From the NCBI GenBank assembly GCA_041645435.1, contig JBAZQB010000003.1:186001-250000 (forward strand): a DNA stretch of 64,000 bases, written 5' to 3'. Source of the stretch: Methanoregula sp. GTDB lineage: Archaea; Halobacteriota; Methanomicrobia; Methanomicrobiales; Methanospirillaceae. The position numbers were made by a program, and so were the translations under genes. The notes beneath the pieces are model-generated. The model was not told where the DNA came from, did no database searches, and worked only from the letters and a program-made list of their open reading frames with translations. Of this stretch, positions 25,800-35,700 are shown piece by piece (the stretch's first letter is position 1; every line of letters begins with the position of its first letter).

Positions 25800-26522
25800 T
25801 CAGTATCCCGGAAAAGACTCGGACCGTATGCGATCTTCCGTCAGGCCCATCTCCCGGAGCACTGAAAGCATCGCGTTGACCATCGCGGGCGGCCCGGAGA
25901 CAAAAAAGACCCGCTCCTGCCAGTCGGGGATCTCCTGCACGATCATGTCAGCATTGATCCTGCCGGTTCGCCCTGTCCACCCGGGTCCCGGTTCCGTCAG
26001 GGTCGTGATAATTCCGAGGTGCGGGTTCACGAGCGAGAGCTCCGCCATCTCCTCCCGGAACAGGATCTCCGGCTCGATCTTGGCCGAACAGAGCAGCCGG
26101 ATATCGGTGTCAAGCCGCATCCCGGTGGCATAGCGCATCATGCTCCAGAAGGGCGTGATGCCGATGCCGCCCGCGATGAACGCAACCTTTGCATATTCTC
26201 CATGAAAGGTAAAGTCCCCGAAGGGACCCCGTATCACCACCTCGTCGCCCGCTTTAAGTGCCCGCAAGGCTTCTGCAAAGGGATGGCCGGTCGAGCCTTT
26301 CGTTACCTCCAGATACGCATTGGACGGGCTGCTCGAGAGCGTAAGGTGTTTTGTCAGGGCAGTGGAGCCGGTGCCAATCGTGATGAACATGTACTGGCCC
26401 GGCAGGTACGGGAATGCGGACGGCCGCTTGAACCTGACCGAGAACGCGAAGTTCCCGTGGGATACAACCTCCATCACCCGGACCTGGTATTCCATGAAGG
26501 ATACACTATCGCGGGATTCCAT
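25800..26522 (-). CDS. FAD/NAD(P)-binding oxidoreductase (ferredoxin reductase-like)
   Basis: 240 residues from the ATG at 26522; starts at 26609 or 26495 are also possible. An FAD-binding beta-barrel (YLPGQYMFITIG; LTLSSSPSN in place of the usual RxYS/T) is followed by an NAD(P) domain. There the loop AFIAGGIGITPFWSMMR and the end motif VFFVSGPPAMV are intact. This is the ferredoxin-NADP+ reductase/oxygenase-reductase fold. It has no iron-sulfur domain and the electron partner is not adjacent. An inverted-repeat element lies upstream. Confidence 0.85.
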   Translation of the reverse strand: MESRDSVSFMEYQVRVMEVVSHGNFAFSVRFKRPSAFPYLPGQYMFITIGTGSTALTKHLTLSSSPSNAYLEVTKGSTGHPFAEALRALKAGDEVVIRGPFGDFTFHGEYAKVAFIAGGIGITPFWSMMRYATGMRLDTDIRLLCSAKIEPEILFREEMAELSLVNPHLGIITTLTEPGPGWTGRTGRINADMIVQEIPDWQERVFFVSGPPAMVNAMLSVLREMGLTEDRIRSESFPGY

Positions 26523-26609
26523 AAAAATGATTGCCCGTTTTTCCGGCACGTGATTGGGTGAGGTTCGCAGAGCAAAAGTCCCCATCAGCTGCGGGTCATG
26601 GGTCTGCAT

Positions 26610-27241
26610 GCGATTGCCACAGATCTTAAAAAGTGTCCCTCACTGACCCCCCCTTACACTTCCGGCCACATTTTTCTCACTGTTACGAGGTTAAATGCAC
26701 CATTTTCTGCCCGGAAAACAAAGGAGGTTGATGGGGGTCAGTGAGGGACATGTTGTTCCGGACGCTGATCAGGAACCGCAGGAATAATGAAAAAATACGG
26801 TGGAGATGCCAGAGGGCTCACGGTATTCTTCCGATCGAATAATTGTTGTCCGACCCCCATCTTACGCCATCAGGGCGTTACCGGGTCCGGGATCTTTCTG
26901 AGTCCGAGCCAATTAAGAAAACGGGGGAAAAAGTTCCGGTTCCGGAGACACATTCAAAAATATTTGACGCTCTTTGGGGTTCTGTGCGCCTTCGCGCCTC
27001 CACCCCCACGATGTGAGCATCCCCCCATATTGCTGTAGCTCTCATAGTGCTGACAACCAAACTGAGAAAATAAGGGGGGTCAGGGGAATGTTCTCCCAAG
27101 GCTGCCCCACCCATTGGATAGGGTGGGTCGTTTCTCAGGCCCATAAAGGATGTTCATGTACCATGCGATGTTCGAGATTCCCCTGATTCCTGCCTGCTGA
27201 GGAAGGGGAAAAGTATTTGATAACCTGAAGACAGGGATTGG
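26610..27241. other. Intergenic region holding an inverted-repeat element
   Basis: About 630 bases without a convincing gene. It contains the 117-bp element at 26634-26750. Near 27071-27083 a TAAGGGGGGTCAG stretch resembles part of that element's arm in inverse order. Confidence 0.5.
26634..26750. mobile_element. 117-bp element with perfect 18-bp terminal inverted repeats (MITE-like)
   Basis: Left arm 26634-26651 begins TGTCCCTCACTGACC; right arm 26733-26750 is its exact reverse complement. The 81-base centre has no coding potential. The layout is that of a miniature inverted-repeat element. A long-stem regulatory RNA is the alternative. No target-site duplication is clear. Confidence 0.6.
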
Positions 27242-27649
27242 ATGATGGATGAGTGGCATACAACGGGGATGATCGTAACCCTGGCAATTCTTGCTGTTGT
27301 CCTGTCGGCTGCCGGATGCCTTGGACAGACGTATGGCAGCGGGAACAACGGTTCGACAATCCGGATGGCGCCGGGAGATACGGCAGTGATCTCGCTCGCG
27401 GAAAACCCTTCTACGGGTTTTGTCTGGAACGTGACGACCACCGGGGATATTAAAATCACCGGGGATGGATACTCATCAGGCAACCCGATAGGAGAACTGA
27501 TGGGAATGGTCGGCTCGGGTGGTTCCCGCACATGGCACATCTCAATCGGGAATGATCCCATCCAGACGTTTTCCGCTGACCTGCGGCGGCCGGGGGAACC
27601 GGTAAACAGGACACTCCGGAGCTTTGAGATTACATTCATAGTTCCCTGA
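27242..27649 (+). CDS. Chagasin-like (I42) cysteine-protease inhibitor, lipoprotein
   Basis: 135 residues. The signal peptide ends in a lipobox (LSAAGC). The mature part has the family loop ENPSTGFVW, which in chagasins inserts into the active site of papain-like proteases, then a GSGGSRTWHI stretch and an RRPGEP loop in the third wedge position. It would act outside the cell. A C39/papain-like protease is encoded at 49249-49998, but there is no evidence that it is the target. Confidence 0.8.
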   Translation: MMDEWHTTGMIVTLAILAVVLSAAGCLGQTYGSGNNGSTIRMAPGDTAVISLAENPSTGFVWNVTTTGDIKITGDGYSSGNPIGELMGMVGSGGSRTWHISIGNDPIQTFSADLRRPGEPVNRTLRSFEITFIVP

Positions 27650-27870
27650 AAAATTCCTCTGGTGAACCATTTTTATCCGGGATCCGCTGTTCATACCGGG
27701 CGAAGGTACAATCTCCGGACCCTGATCCGGCAAGTCAGGTCCTGACATTCCTTCAGGCCCCGTTTGTCCCTGAATAAAAGATCCTTCATACCGAACATTC
27801 CTCTGTTTGGTTATAACAGCCACAATATTAATCATCTGAACGGTGATCCATCCAATAGAGGTAATTTTAT

Positions 27871-29226
27871 ATGAAGGCCATCATTATTCTGGGAGTGTGC
27901 GCCCTTGCCATGGCACTGCTCATGCCCTGTGTTGCCGCAGCAGACAGGGATTGTCCGGATTACTGCGCTGCCGGATTACAGTATTCCCGCGGAACATACG
28001 ATACCCGGACCGGCATATGCGAATATGCCTCCCGTACGAGTTGTGATAACGGCTGCGATGCCCGGGGCATCACGTGTGCTGCTGCGCCGGCAGCGACCGT
28101 GACGACAGCTGAGCGGTCCTGCCCTGACTATTGCTCCGACAGGGTTGCCTATTCCCGCGGTACCTACAATTCCCGGACCAGCAGCTGCGATTATGCGTAC
28201 CGGTCCGCATGCGATACCGGCTGCAATACACGCGGCACCGGCTGTGCAGCTGCACCTACAGTAACAACGACTGCCGAGACCCGGCAGAGCTGCCCGGATA
28301 CCTGTGCCGGAGGAGTCCACTCCTTCAATGGCGCATGGAGCAGCATCATGCAGCAGTGCACCTACATGACCCGGAGTTGCGTGAATGGCTGTGATGGCTC
28401 TGGCACGACCTGTGCACGTGACCCTGCCGGTTGCCCGGATTACTGTAGTGACGGGGTTCGCCATTTCAACGGTACCTGGAATGAATGGGCGCAGCAGTGC
28501 GACTATGGATACCGGGAAGAGTGCCTTTCAGGATGTGATGCACGCGGGACAGGCTGCACCGGCATCGTGACAGGACAGACGGTTACGGAGACCGAACGGT
28601 TTATCACCTGTCCTTCCAACTGTTCGTGCATCACCCGACAGGGAGGCGCCGACCGGTGGCCGGGCGGTGCCCGTATGTGCTCCAACTCGCCTTGTGGAAG
28701 GGAGTCGGACGGGACCTACCAGTACTGCATCCAGCCTGCAACACAGGCCACCTCACAACAGACTGCAGCTCCAACAGAACGGTTGATCACCTGCCCATCG
28801 GGTTGCTCGTGCATTTCCCGGCAGGGGGCGGTTGACCGGTGGCAGGGTGCGGTAAGAATGTGTTCCAACTCCCCGTGCGGGAGGGATGCAGACGGCACAA
28901 CCCTGTACTGTATCCAGCCGACCGACCAGAAGACTGCAGGTATCCAGCAGCAGTACTCCGGTCAGTCCGGGACCGTCACTGCAGTGAACCCTGCATTCGA
29001 AGGCAACCAGCTCGTATTTGTCGTGTCCCGGGAACGCCAGGTCATGCTCCTTGGATTCATTCCCGTCAGGATGGCCGTGAACACGCGGCTGAACGGAACG
29101 GATCTTGCGGTCATCCGCGAGGATCAGCCGTGGTGGGGAGTTCTTGTCTCCGGCGATGCCACGCCTGCTCCAGCCGCAGCGACACTGACACAGACACCTG
29201 CGCCGCCCTCTCCGGTTTCATACTGA
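27871..29226 (+). CDS. Secreted cysteine-rich tandem-repeat protein
   Basis: 451 residues with a signal peptide (about 1-25). Four repeats of about 42 residues follow (28-69, 84-125, 141-181, 188-229). Each has six cysteines in the pattern CPDYC-x17-C-x7-C-x3-C-x6-C. Two repeats of another type (244-288 and 304-349) share ITCPS-C-C...RQG..DRW and six cysteines. The tail has a beta-rich stretch and a Pro/Thr-rich end. Such cysteine density suggests an extracellular disulfide-stabilised adhesin or surface binder. No known family is recognised. An AGAGGT ribosome site precedes the ATG. Confidence 0.75.
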   Translation: MKAIIILGVCALAMALLMPCVAAADRDCPDYCAAGLQYSRGTYDTRTGICEYASRTSCDNGCDARGITCAAAPAATVTTAERSCPDYCSDRVAYSRGTYNSRTSSCDYAYRSACDTGCNTRGTGCAAAPTVTTTAETRQSCPDTCAGGVHSFNGAWSSIMQQCTYMTRSCVNGCDGSGTTCARDPAGCPDYCSDGVRHFNGTWNEWAQQCDYGYREECLSGCDARGTGCTGIVTGQTVTETERFITCPSNCSCITRQGGADRWPGGARMCSNSPCGRESDGTYQYCIQPATQATSQQTAAPTERLITCPSGCSCISRQGAVDRWQGAVRMCSNSPCGRDADGTTLYCIQPTDQKTAGIQQQYSGQSGTVTAVNPAFEGNQLVFVVSRERQVMLLGFIPVRMAVNTRLNGTDLAVIREDQPWWGVLVSGDATPAPAAATLTQTPAPPSPVSY

Positions 29227-29381
29227 TACGCACCCTCACGAACCGTTAAGAAAGGTATCCCGGGCACAGAAAAATCGCCACAACAGACTGAACCTGGTAT
29301 TAATAACGGATTTGAAAACCCGCTAAATTGCACGGATTTCCGCTGATTACTGATCGCTAAGGGGGGACCAGGCACCGTACA

Positions 29382-31490
29382 TCACCCGGTATTCCGGTAC
29401 ATTCCCTTGGGCACGGATATCTCGAACCGTGTCCCTTTCCCGGGGGTCCCGGTCTCCTTGATCGTCATACTCGTGATGGAGAGGACTTCCCGGACCAAAA
29501 AGAGGCCGAGACCGGTCCCTTTCCCGTATCCCCGGTCGAAGATCATATTCTTCTCCTCAGTAGAAATTCCCACACCATTGTCTTCCATAAAAAGCGTGAG
29601 ATGGTCGGGTTTTGCCTCATACCTGAGGGTAACTTCGGTCGCGTTGACGCCATGAGTGAGTACATTCTGCGAGAGATTGAAGAGCACCTTTTCAAACAGC
29701 GGGTCAGCAAAAATCTCAAGATTGTTTAGTTCAAGGTTTTGCTTCATGCTCAGGAAATCGAGATGCGAGATGGCGTAGAGGAAGACCTGCCGCACGTTCT
29801 GCCACCGGGGTGGGTTCATGCCCATCTCCTGGTAATTCTTTGCAAAATCCAGCGTATCGACCATCTTTTTTAAGAAAATTTCCTGTTTATCGAGATAGGA
29901 CTTTGCTTTCGGATCGGCGATGACGGTTTTAACCAGTTCCTGGTATGCCGAGAGGGAGAAGGCTGCCGTCTGGATATCCTGGAACGTGACTGCATTTAGG
30001 AGATTTAACTTGTTCCGTGCCTGCTGCAGGGCGACATGGGTCCGCTTGCGTTCTGATATGTCGCGGCAGAGCGTCAGGATCACATTCCCGGTGCCGGTAG
30101 GGAATACAGTAGCATTGATTTCAACGGGCTGGATCGACCCGTCCGGTTTTATATAATCGATCTCAAGGCCGCGGACATGGCCGGTCTTCATACATTTTTC
30201 TACTTCGCGGGCATTGCGTTCCAGGTCATAAGGTGCGGTCCACTCGGTGACCGGGCGACCTTTCAGGTCATCAATAGAGAATCTGCCGGTGAGCCGGATA
30301 TAGACATCGTTGGCGTCTATGACGACGCCACGGTTGTCCAGGACAAGGTACCCGGTGTCGGTTATATCGACAAGGCTCCGGTACCGTTCCTCGCTGACGA
30401 GAAGCGCTTCCTCGGCCATCTTCTGCTCGATAACAGCCCCAATCTGCGTGGAGATCGTCTCAAGGGCAATACGGCCGCTCAACGAGGTCTCATCAAGGGT
30501 ATGGGAAGCAACATTTAAACAGGCAATCACCTGCCCGCCAAAGGTTATCGGAATGATCCCGATAGCCAGCAATCCCTCTTGTTCCTGGACGGGACTATGA
30601 ATAATTCCGGTCTTACTGTAAGGAACATAAACAGGTTTTCCTTTCATCACCAGCCGGGCATTATCAGAATCCGCAGAATAATGGGAGATCTGTTTTAAAA
30701 ATTCCGCCCCCAGATTGCTTGAGACTGCCAGATCGAGAGAACCACTCGTTTCATCGACCAGATAAATCCCGCCGGCATCCATTTTTGCTATCTCTATCGC
30801 TGCGGAAAGACAGATGCCCAGCGTTTCATCTAACCCGCGAATATTCTGCAGTGCAATACCCAGATTCAGTTGGGCTTTCAGGATTTGTTCCTGGTTTTTC
30901 CATTCTGTGATATCCTCGGAAATTCCGAGCAGGAAACGGGGTTCACCATCGCTGCTGATGATGGGAATTTTTCTGGTATGCAGGATGCGCTCACCATGAA
31001 TCCGGGTCCCGATCTTCTCTTCAGGGATATCGATCGGTGTCTTTCCCTCAAGAACCTGCCGGTCTTTTTCCATGAAGAAATCTGCATGCTCTTTTTGGAA
31101 GACATCAAAGTCATTCTTCCCTATCATTTCCTCCCGGGAATATCCAAGGAGCTCTTCACCTGCCTTATTGAACCGGATAAACCGGAGATCCTTAGCGTCC
31201 TTGACAAAAAGCATGAGCGGGATATTCTCAATAATACTGGTGAGGAATGCCTCGCTCTCCCGCAACTCCTTTTCTTTTTTGTCAGTCTCATCAAACTGCT
31301 GGCGCAGTTCTTCTTCTACAGCCGTTTGGGCAGCATAGGCCTCCTGAAGTTCCTGGTTCTTCTTCTCGAGTTCCTCTATCCGCTGCTGGAGCTCGGGGTA
31401 GTAACTCTTACGGATGGAAGTCTCGCCAAGACCGATGATCCGGTTCCGCTGGGCTTCCCAGTCAGGGATTTCGTCAGAGTGCTCTTTCAT
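29382..31490 (-). CDS. PAS-GAF-PAS sensor kinase-like protein lacking the H-box histidine
   Basis: 702 residues from the ATG at 31490; an ATG seven codons upstream is possible. A coiled coil (about 25-75) is followed by PAS (about 80-200), GAF (205-360) and PAS (365-485). The C-terminal kinase part follows. The ATP-binding boxes look intact (LSQNVLTHG, MEDNGVGI, GKGTGLGLFLVRE). The dimerisation motif reads TFQDIQ where the three related kinases in this window read TRHDxxN, so the phospho-acceptor His is replaced by Gln504. It probably cannot autophosphorylate in the usual way. Overlaps the alcohol dehydrogenase gene by 17 bases. Confidence 0.88.
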   Translation of the reverse strand: MKEHSDEIPDWEAQRNRIIGLGETSIRKSYYPELQQRIEELEKKNQELQEAYAAQTAVEEELRQQFDETDKKEKELRESEAFLTSIIENIPLMLFVKDAKDLRFIRFNKAGEELLGYSREEMIGKNDFDVFQKEHADFFMEKDRQVLEGKTPIDIPEEKIGTRIHGERILHTRKIPIISSDGEPRFLLGISEDITEWKNQEQILKAQLNLGIALQNIRGLDETLGICLSAAIEIAKMDAGGIYLVDETSGSLDLAVSSNLGAEFLKQISHYSADSDNARLVMKGKPVYVPYSKTGIIHSPVQEQEGLLAIGIIPITFGGQVIACLNVASHTLDETSLSGRIALETISTQIGAVIEQKMAEEALLVSEERYRSLVDITDTGYLVLDNRGVVIDANDVYIRLTGRFSIDDLKGRPVTEWTAPYDLERNAREVEKCMKTGHVRGLEIDYIKPDGSIQPVEINATVFPTGTGNVILTLCRDISERKRTHVALQQARNKLNLLNAVTFQDIQTAAFSLSAYQELVKTVIADPKAKSYLDKQEIFLKKMVDTLDFAKNYQEMGMNPPRWQNVRQVFLYAISHLDFLSMKQNLELNNLEIFADPLFEKVLFNLSQNVLTHGVNATEVTLRYEAKPDHLTLFMEDNGVGISTEEKNMIFDRGYGKGTGLGLFLVREVLSITSMTIKETGTPGKGTRFEISVPKGMYRNTG

Positions 31491-32637
31491 AGATTCGTTC
31501 AATATCCTCAACAGTCAGTTTTTTCGGGTTGGTCGCAAGGCACGGGTCACGTATCGCTTTTCCCGCAAGCTCGGGGAGATCCTTTTTTGTCACTCCAAGA
31601 TCGGAGAGCCGGTCCGTCACACCCAACGATTCACGGAGAGTGCGGAGAGCCTGGACAAGATCCTCTTTTGCCCCCTTCGTTTTTCCCTGAGCCTGAGGGG
31701 ACTGCAGGATGGTGCCGATAGCAGCATACCGGTCGGGGCATGCATCAAAATTGAACTCTGCCACGTGCTCCAGCAGGAGGGCGTTGCATTCCCCGTGGGG
31801 AAGATCGGAGTACCCGCCAAGACTGTGCGCCATCGCGTGGACGGCACCTAAGCTGGCATTCGAAAAGGCAAGGCCGGCAAGGAGGCTGCCGAGCATGGTC
31901 TGGTACCGTTCCTCAACGGACGCCGGGTTCTGGTATGCCATGAGGAGGTGTTCTTTCATCAGCCGGATGGATTCCAGGGCCAGGGTATCTGTCACGGGTG
32001 AACTGGCGTTTGAGACATAAGCTTCTACGCTATGGGTGATCGCATCCAGCCCGGTATGGGCAGTGAGCTCTGTTGAGAGCGAGGTCAGGGGTACCGGGTC
32101 GACAAGCGCGATGTCCGGCACGATCACCTTGCTGATGATGGCGATCTTCACCCGGCGTTCCGTATCAGTGATGATGGCAAACTGCGAGACATCGGCACCG
32201 GTGCCTGCCGTGGTGGGGATACAGATCATCGGGGGCGGGGGTATTGCCACGTTGTCCACCCCTTCGAACGCGAGGATATTTTTCTTATTCGAGACCACAA
32301 TCGCAATCCCCTTGGCGCAGTCTATGGGGCTGCCGCCTCCGACCGCGACGATCGCATCGCAGCCGGCCTCCTCGTACAGGCTTGCGCCTTTCGTCACCTC
32401 GAAGTCGCGGGGATTGGGGGTCACACCGGAGAAGATGGTGTGCCCGATACCTTCTGCATCGAGGCTCCCCGTCACATCCTTTACCCACCCGGCGCCGATG
32501 ACATGGGGGCCGGTGACGATAAAAACGTGTCGTGCGCCAAAATTCTTTGCATACCTCCCGGCGAGCAGCCGGGCATCCGCCCCGATGATGAACTCCGGGG
32601 CAACAAACTTCCGTAATTCAGCCAATGCACTGGTCAT
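31474..32637 (-). CDS. Iron-type alcohol dehydrogenase
   Basis: A 387-residue group III (Fe) alcohol dehydrogenase. The NAD-binding GGGSPIDCAKG lies near 103-113 and TTAGTGADVSQFA near 145. Metal-ligand stretches THSVEAYVSN and AMAHSLGGYSDLPHGECNALL are all intact, with His ligands present. It could reduce an aldehyde or oxidise a short alcohol; some methanogens use secondary alcohols as electron donors, but those enzymes are usually the zinc type. It is directly upstream of, and overlaps, the PAS-GAF sensor gene. Confidence 0.9.
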   Translation of the reverse strand: MTSALAELRKFVAPEFIIGADARLLAGRYAKNFGARHVFIVTGPHVIGAGWVKDVTGSLDAEGIGHTIFSGVTPNPRDFEVTKGASLYEEAGCDAIVAVGGGSPIDCAKGIAIVVSNKKNILAFEGVDNVAIPPPPMICIPTTAGTGADVSQFAIITDTERRVKIAIISKVIVPDIALVDPVPLTSLSTELTAHTGLDAITHSVEAYVSNASSPVTDTLALESIRLMKEHLLMAYQNPASVEERYQTMLGSLLAGLAFSNASLGAVHAMAHSLGGYSDLPHGECNALLLEHVAEFNFDACPDRYAAIGTILQSPQAQGKTKGAKEDLVQALRTLRESLGVTDRLSDLGVTKKDLPELAGKAIRDPCLATNPKKLTVEDIERIYERAL

Positions 32638-32706
32638 ACCGAATCCTCTCCCAGAATGTTTTCGATTGCACTATGATGTGAATAACCGTTATTTATATTT
32701 CAAGGT

Positions 32707-35700
32707 TTATCCTTGCATGGCAGGATCTGACCGGGTATCAGGAGAACGGGGTTTTACAAACCTGTACGAACCTTTCGGGACCAGCATCTCGAATCGGGCA
32801 CCGGTCCCGGGTATGCCGGTTTCCCGTATCGTGATACCGGTGATGGCAAGGATCTCCTGCACCAAAAAGAGACCCAGACCTGAATTCTTCCCGTAACCCC
32901 GTCTGAAGATCTTCTCCTTCTCCGCAACCGGGATACCATTTCCGTTATCTTCCACAATCACCAGCAGACTGTCAGGTTCGCGCTCGCAGCGGACGGTGAT
33001 CTCCGTCACCCGGCCACCGTGCCGGATCGCATTGTCAACGAGGTTGAAAAAGACCCGCTCCAGCATCGGGTCAGCATAGATCTCGATTCCCCCGCAGGTT
33101 CTGGAGAACCTGACCGGGACCCGGCTTCCGATATGCCCGATGACCCCCTCAATCAGGACCCATAATGGTGCCCTCACACCCAGTTCCTGATATGTCCGTG
33201 TGAATTCGATCTGGCGGGCGATGGTATCTGCTGCGGCGAGGATCTTAGTAAGGTAATCGGTGATGACCGGGTCGCCTTTTTTCATGGCAGCGATCTGGGC
33301 AAAACCCTGCAGGATCGTAAGCTGGTTTGCGACATCATGTCGTGTAATGCTGTTTAAGAGGTTGAGTTTGTGGTTGGCCTCGCGGATTGCCTGTTCCATG
33401 AGCCTGCGTTCCGTGATATCATGGATTGCCCCTTCCGTGCCTTTGATCTGCCCGTTCTTGTCGTACAGGAAATGGGCGTTGAGCGAGCCCCAGAGCGTGG
33501 ACCCGTCCCTCCGCTTGATCTCGAAAATATAATCAACGAGCTTGCCGGTGCGGGTCATCTCGTTCAGCATTGCCTGACGGTCATCAGGGTTTTTGTAAAA
33601 CGACGTCATCGGCATGCCAAGGATCTCGTCGGGTGATTCGTACCCGATCAGCCGGGCTGCCGAAGGGCTTGCCATGACGAGCCTGCCTTCGCGATCCGAC
33701 TGTACAACCGCATCCTGGATGTTCTCAATCACGCTGCGATAATGCTGCTCGCTCTCCCGCAAGGCCGCTTCAACCTGTTTGCGATCGGTAATATCCGTGA
33801 CAATGCCTTCAAGAGCCACGGGTTTCCCGTTTTCATCCCTGACCAGCACATTTCTCTGGTTAAACCAGTGCATTATTCCTGAACGGTCGATAATCTGGTA
33901 CTCATACTCCGGGGGAACACGACCCTCCAGCATTTCGCTCCACTGCTGGGTGAAGTACTCCTTCCAGTCGGGATGGATCGAGTTCCGGGCAACGCCGGGA
34001 TCCGCATACAATTCTTCGGGAGTGTACCCGATCATTGCCACAGAGGCCGTGCTGACATATTCATACTGTCCGGAGGGTATAGCCATGCGGTAAACCATAT
34101 CCCGGGCATTGTCCGTGATACGGCGGTATTTTGCCTCGCTCTCCCGGAGGGCATCTTCTGCCCGTTTCCGGTCAGTAATATCGTTTGAAAGTCCGAGAAC
34201 GCCTATTATCTGGTTCTTATTATTGATGACCGGGACGAGGCGGACATCAATATCCACTGAACCTGTCGGGAACTCCTCGTGGATTTCCCGGTGGAGCATC
34301 TGACGCTCAACAGTCACCTTCCGGATGGCCTCCAGATGTCTCTGGGCTATTGTTGGCGGAAAAATTGAGGAGAGCGGTTTTCCGATCAGGTCATCCGGTG
34401 CAGCATGGAACTGCCGGGATGCCGCCTGATTGACATACCTCACATAACCGTTGGTATCAATAAAATAGATCATTTCCGGAGAAGTATCGGCAAGGAGGCG
34501 ATACTTTTCCTCGCTCTCCCGGAGGGCATCTTCTGCCAGTTTCCGGTCAGTAATATCCCGGATCGAGGTCTGGATGAAGGTTTTTCCCCCGAGTTCAAAG
34601 GACGACAAGAAGACTTCTGCAGGGAAAGTGCTGCCATCTTTTCTCTGGTGCACCCATTCGAACCGTTCCTCGCCTTTCTCAGATACAGCTTTGAGATGGG
34701 CTTGCGCCGCTGACCATGAGTCCTGCCCATCCGGTTGTACGTTCGGTGAAGCATCTGCAGGATGCAGTGCTGCCATCTCTTCAAGGGAGCGGTAGCCAAA
34801 CAGTTCGAATGCTCTTGAATTACAGTCAATCAACCGTATACCTTCGGAGAGCATCAGTGCATCATGGGATCTTTCAAAAACCACCCGGAACTTCTCCTCG
34901 CTCTCCCGGGTCTTCTTCTCATTTTCTGCCAGCACATCAAGCTGTTCGCGGAGCTTTTCTTCACTTGCTGAGATCTGCTCGTACGCGGCGCGGAGCTCAT
35001 CTTCTGCTTTCTTCCGGTCCGTGATATCAATGCCGACACCCGTGAAATACGTCTTCCCGCCAACCTCGAGCCGTTGTGCCGTGAAGAAGAAAGGTATCTT
35101 CTTTCCGTTCTTTGTCTGGAGACAGGCCTCGGCAGTTGCCTGACCATCACGGAAAGCCCGCTCCACCCCTCCCGATATGGCACGGATCGCTTCCTCGTCT
35201 CCCTTATACCAGTCAAGGAAATGCATCCTGGCAAGTTCCTCTGCCGAATAGCCCGTGAGGGACTCATGAGCTTTGTTCCACCGAACGAGCCGTCCCTCCG
35301 GGTCATAGAGATAGAGCAGGCCGGGGACGCTGTCGATCACGGCGTCCGTGAAGGTCTTTTCCCGCAGGAGGGCTTCTTTTACTTTTTTCTGGTCGGTGAT
35401 GTCCTCGATCGTGCCTTCATAATACTGAACGTTTCCGTCAGCGCCCCGGACAGCAATGGCATTGATGTTAATCCAGAGCGTATGACCCTGCCGGTTGAAG
35501 AAACGGGCCTGGAAATCCCTTACCTTCCCTTCCGTCTTCAGAGTGTTCATGAACAGATCCCGATCGTCGGGATTGACATAGAGCTGGGTACGGATGTCCT
35601 GGATAGCCTCCATCATCTCCTGCGGCGTTCCGTAACCGGCGATACGGGCAAACGTGGTGTTGATAGCTAAAAATTTTCCCTCGATCGTTGTCCGGAAGAT

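Noticed and set aside
26787..27038. 83-residue plus-strand frame between oxidoreductase and chagasin-like genes
   Set aside because: No ribosome site, no family resemblance, and a low-complexity proline end; treated as non-coding.
27871..28560. Repeats at the DNA level in 27.9-28.6 kb as a CRISPR-like array
   Set aside because: The periodicity is that of protein repeats with codon-level divergence and no constant direct repeat; it is coding.
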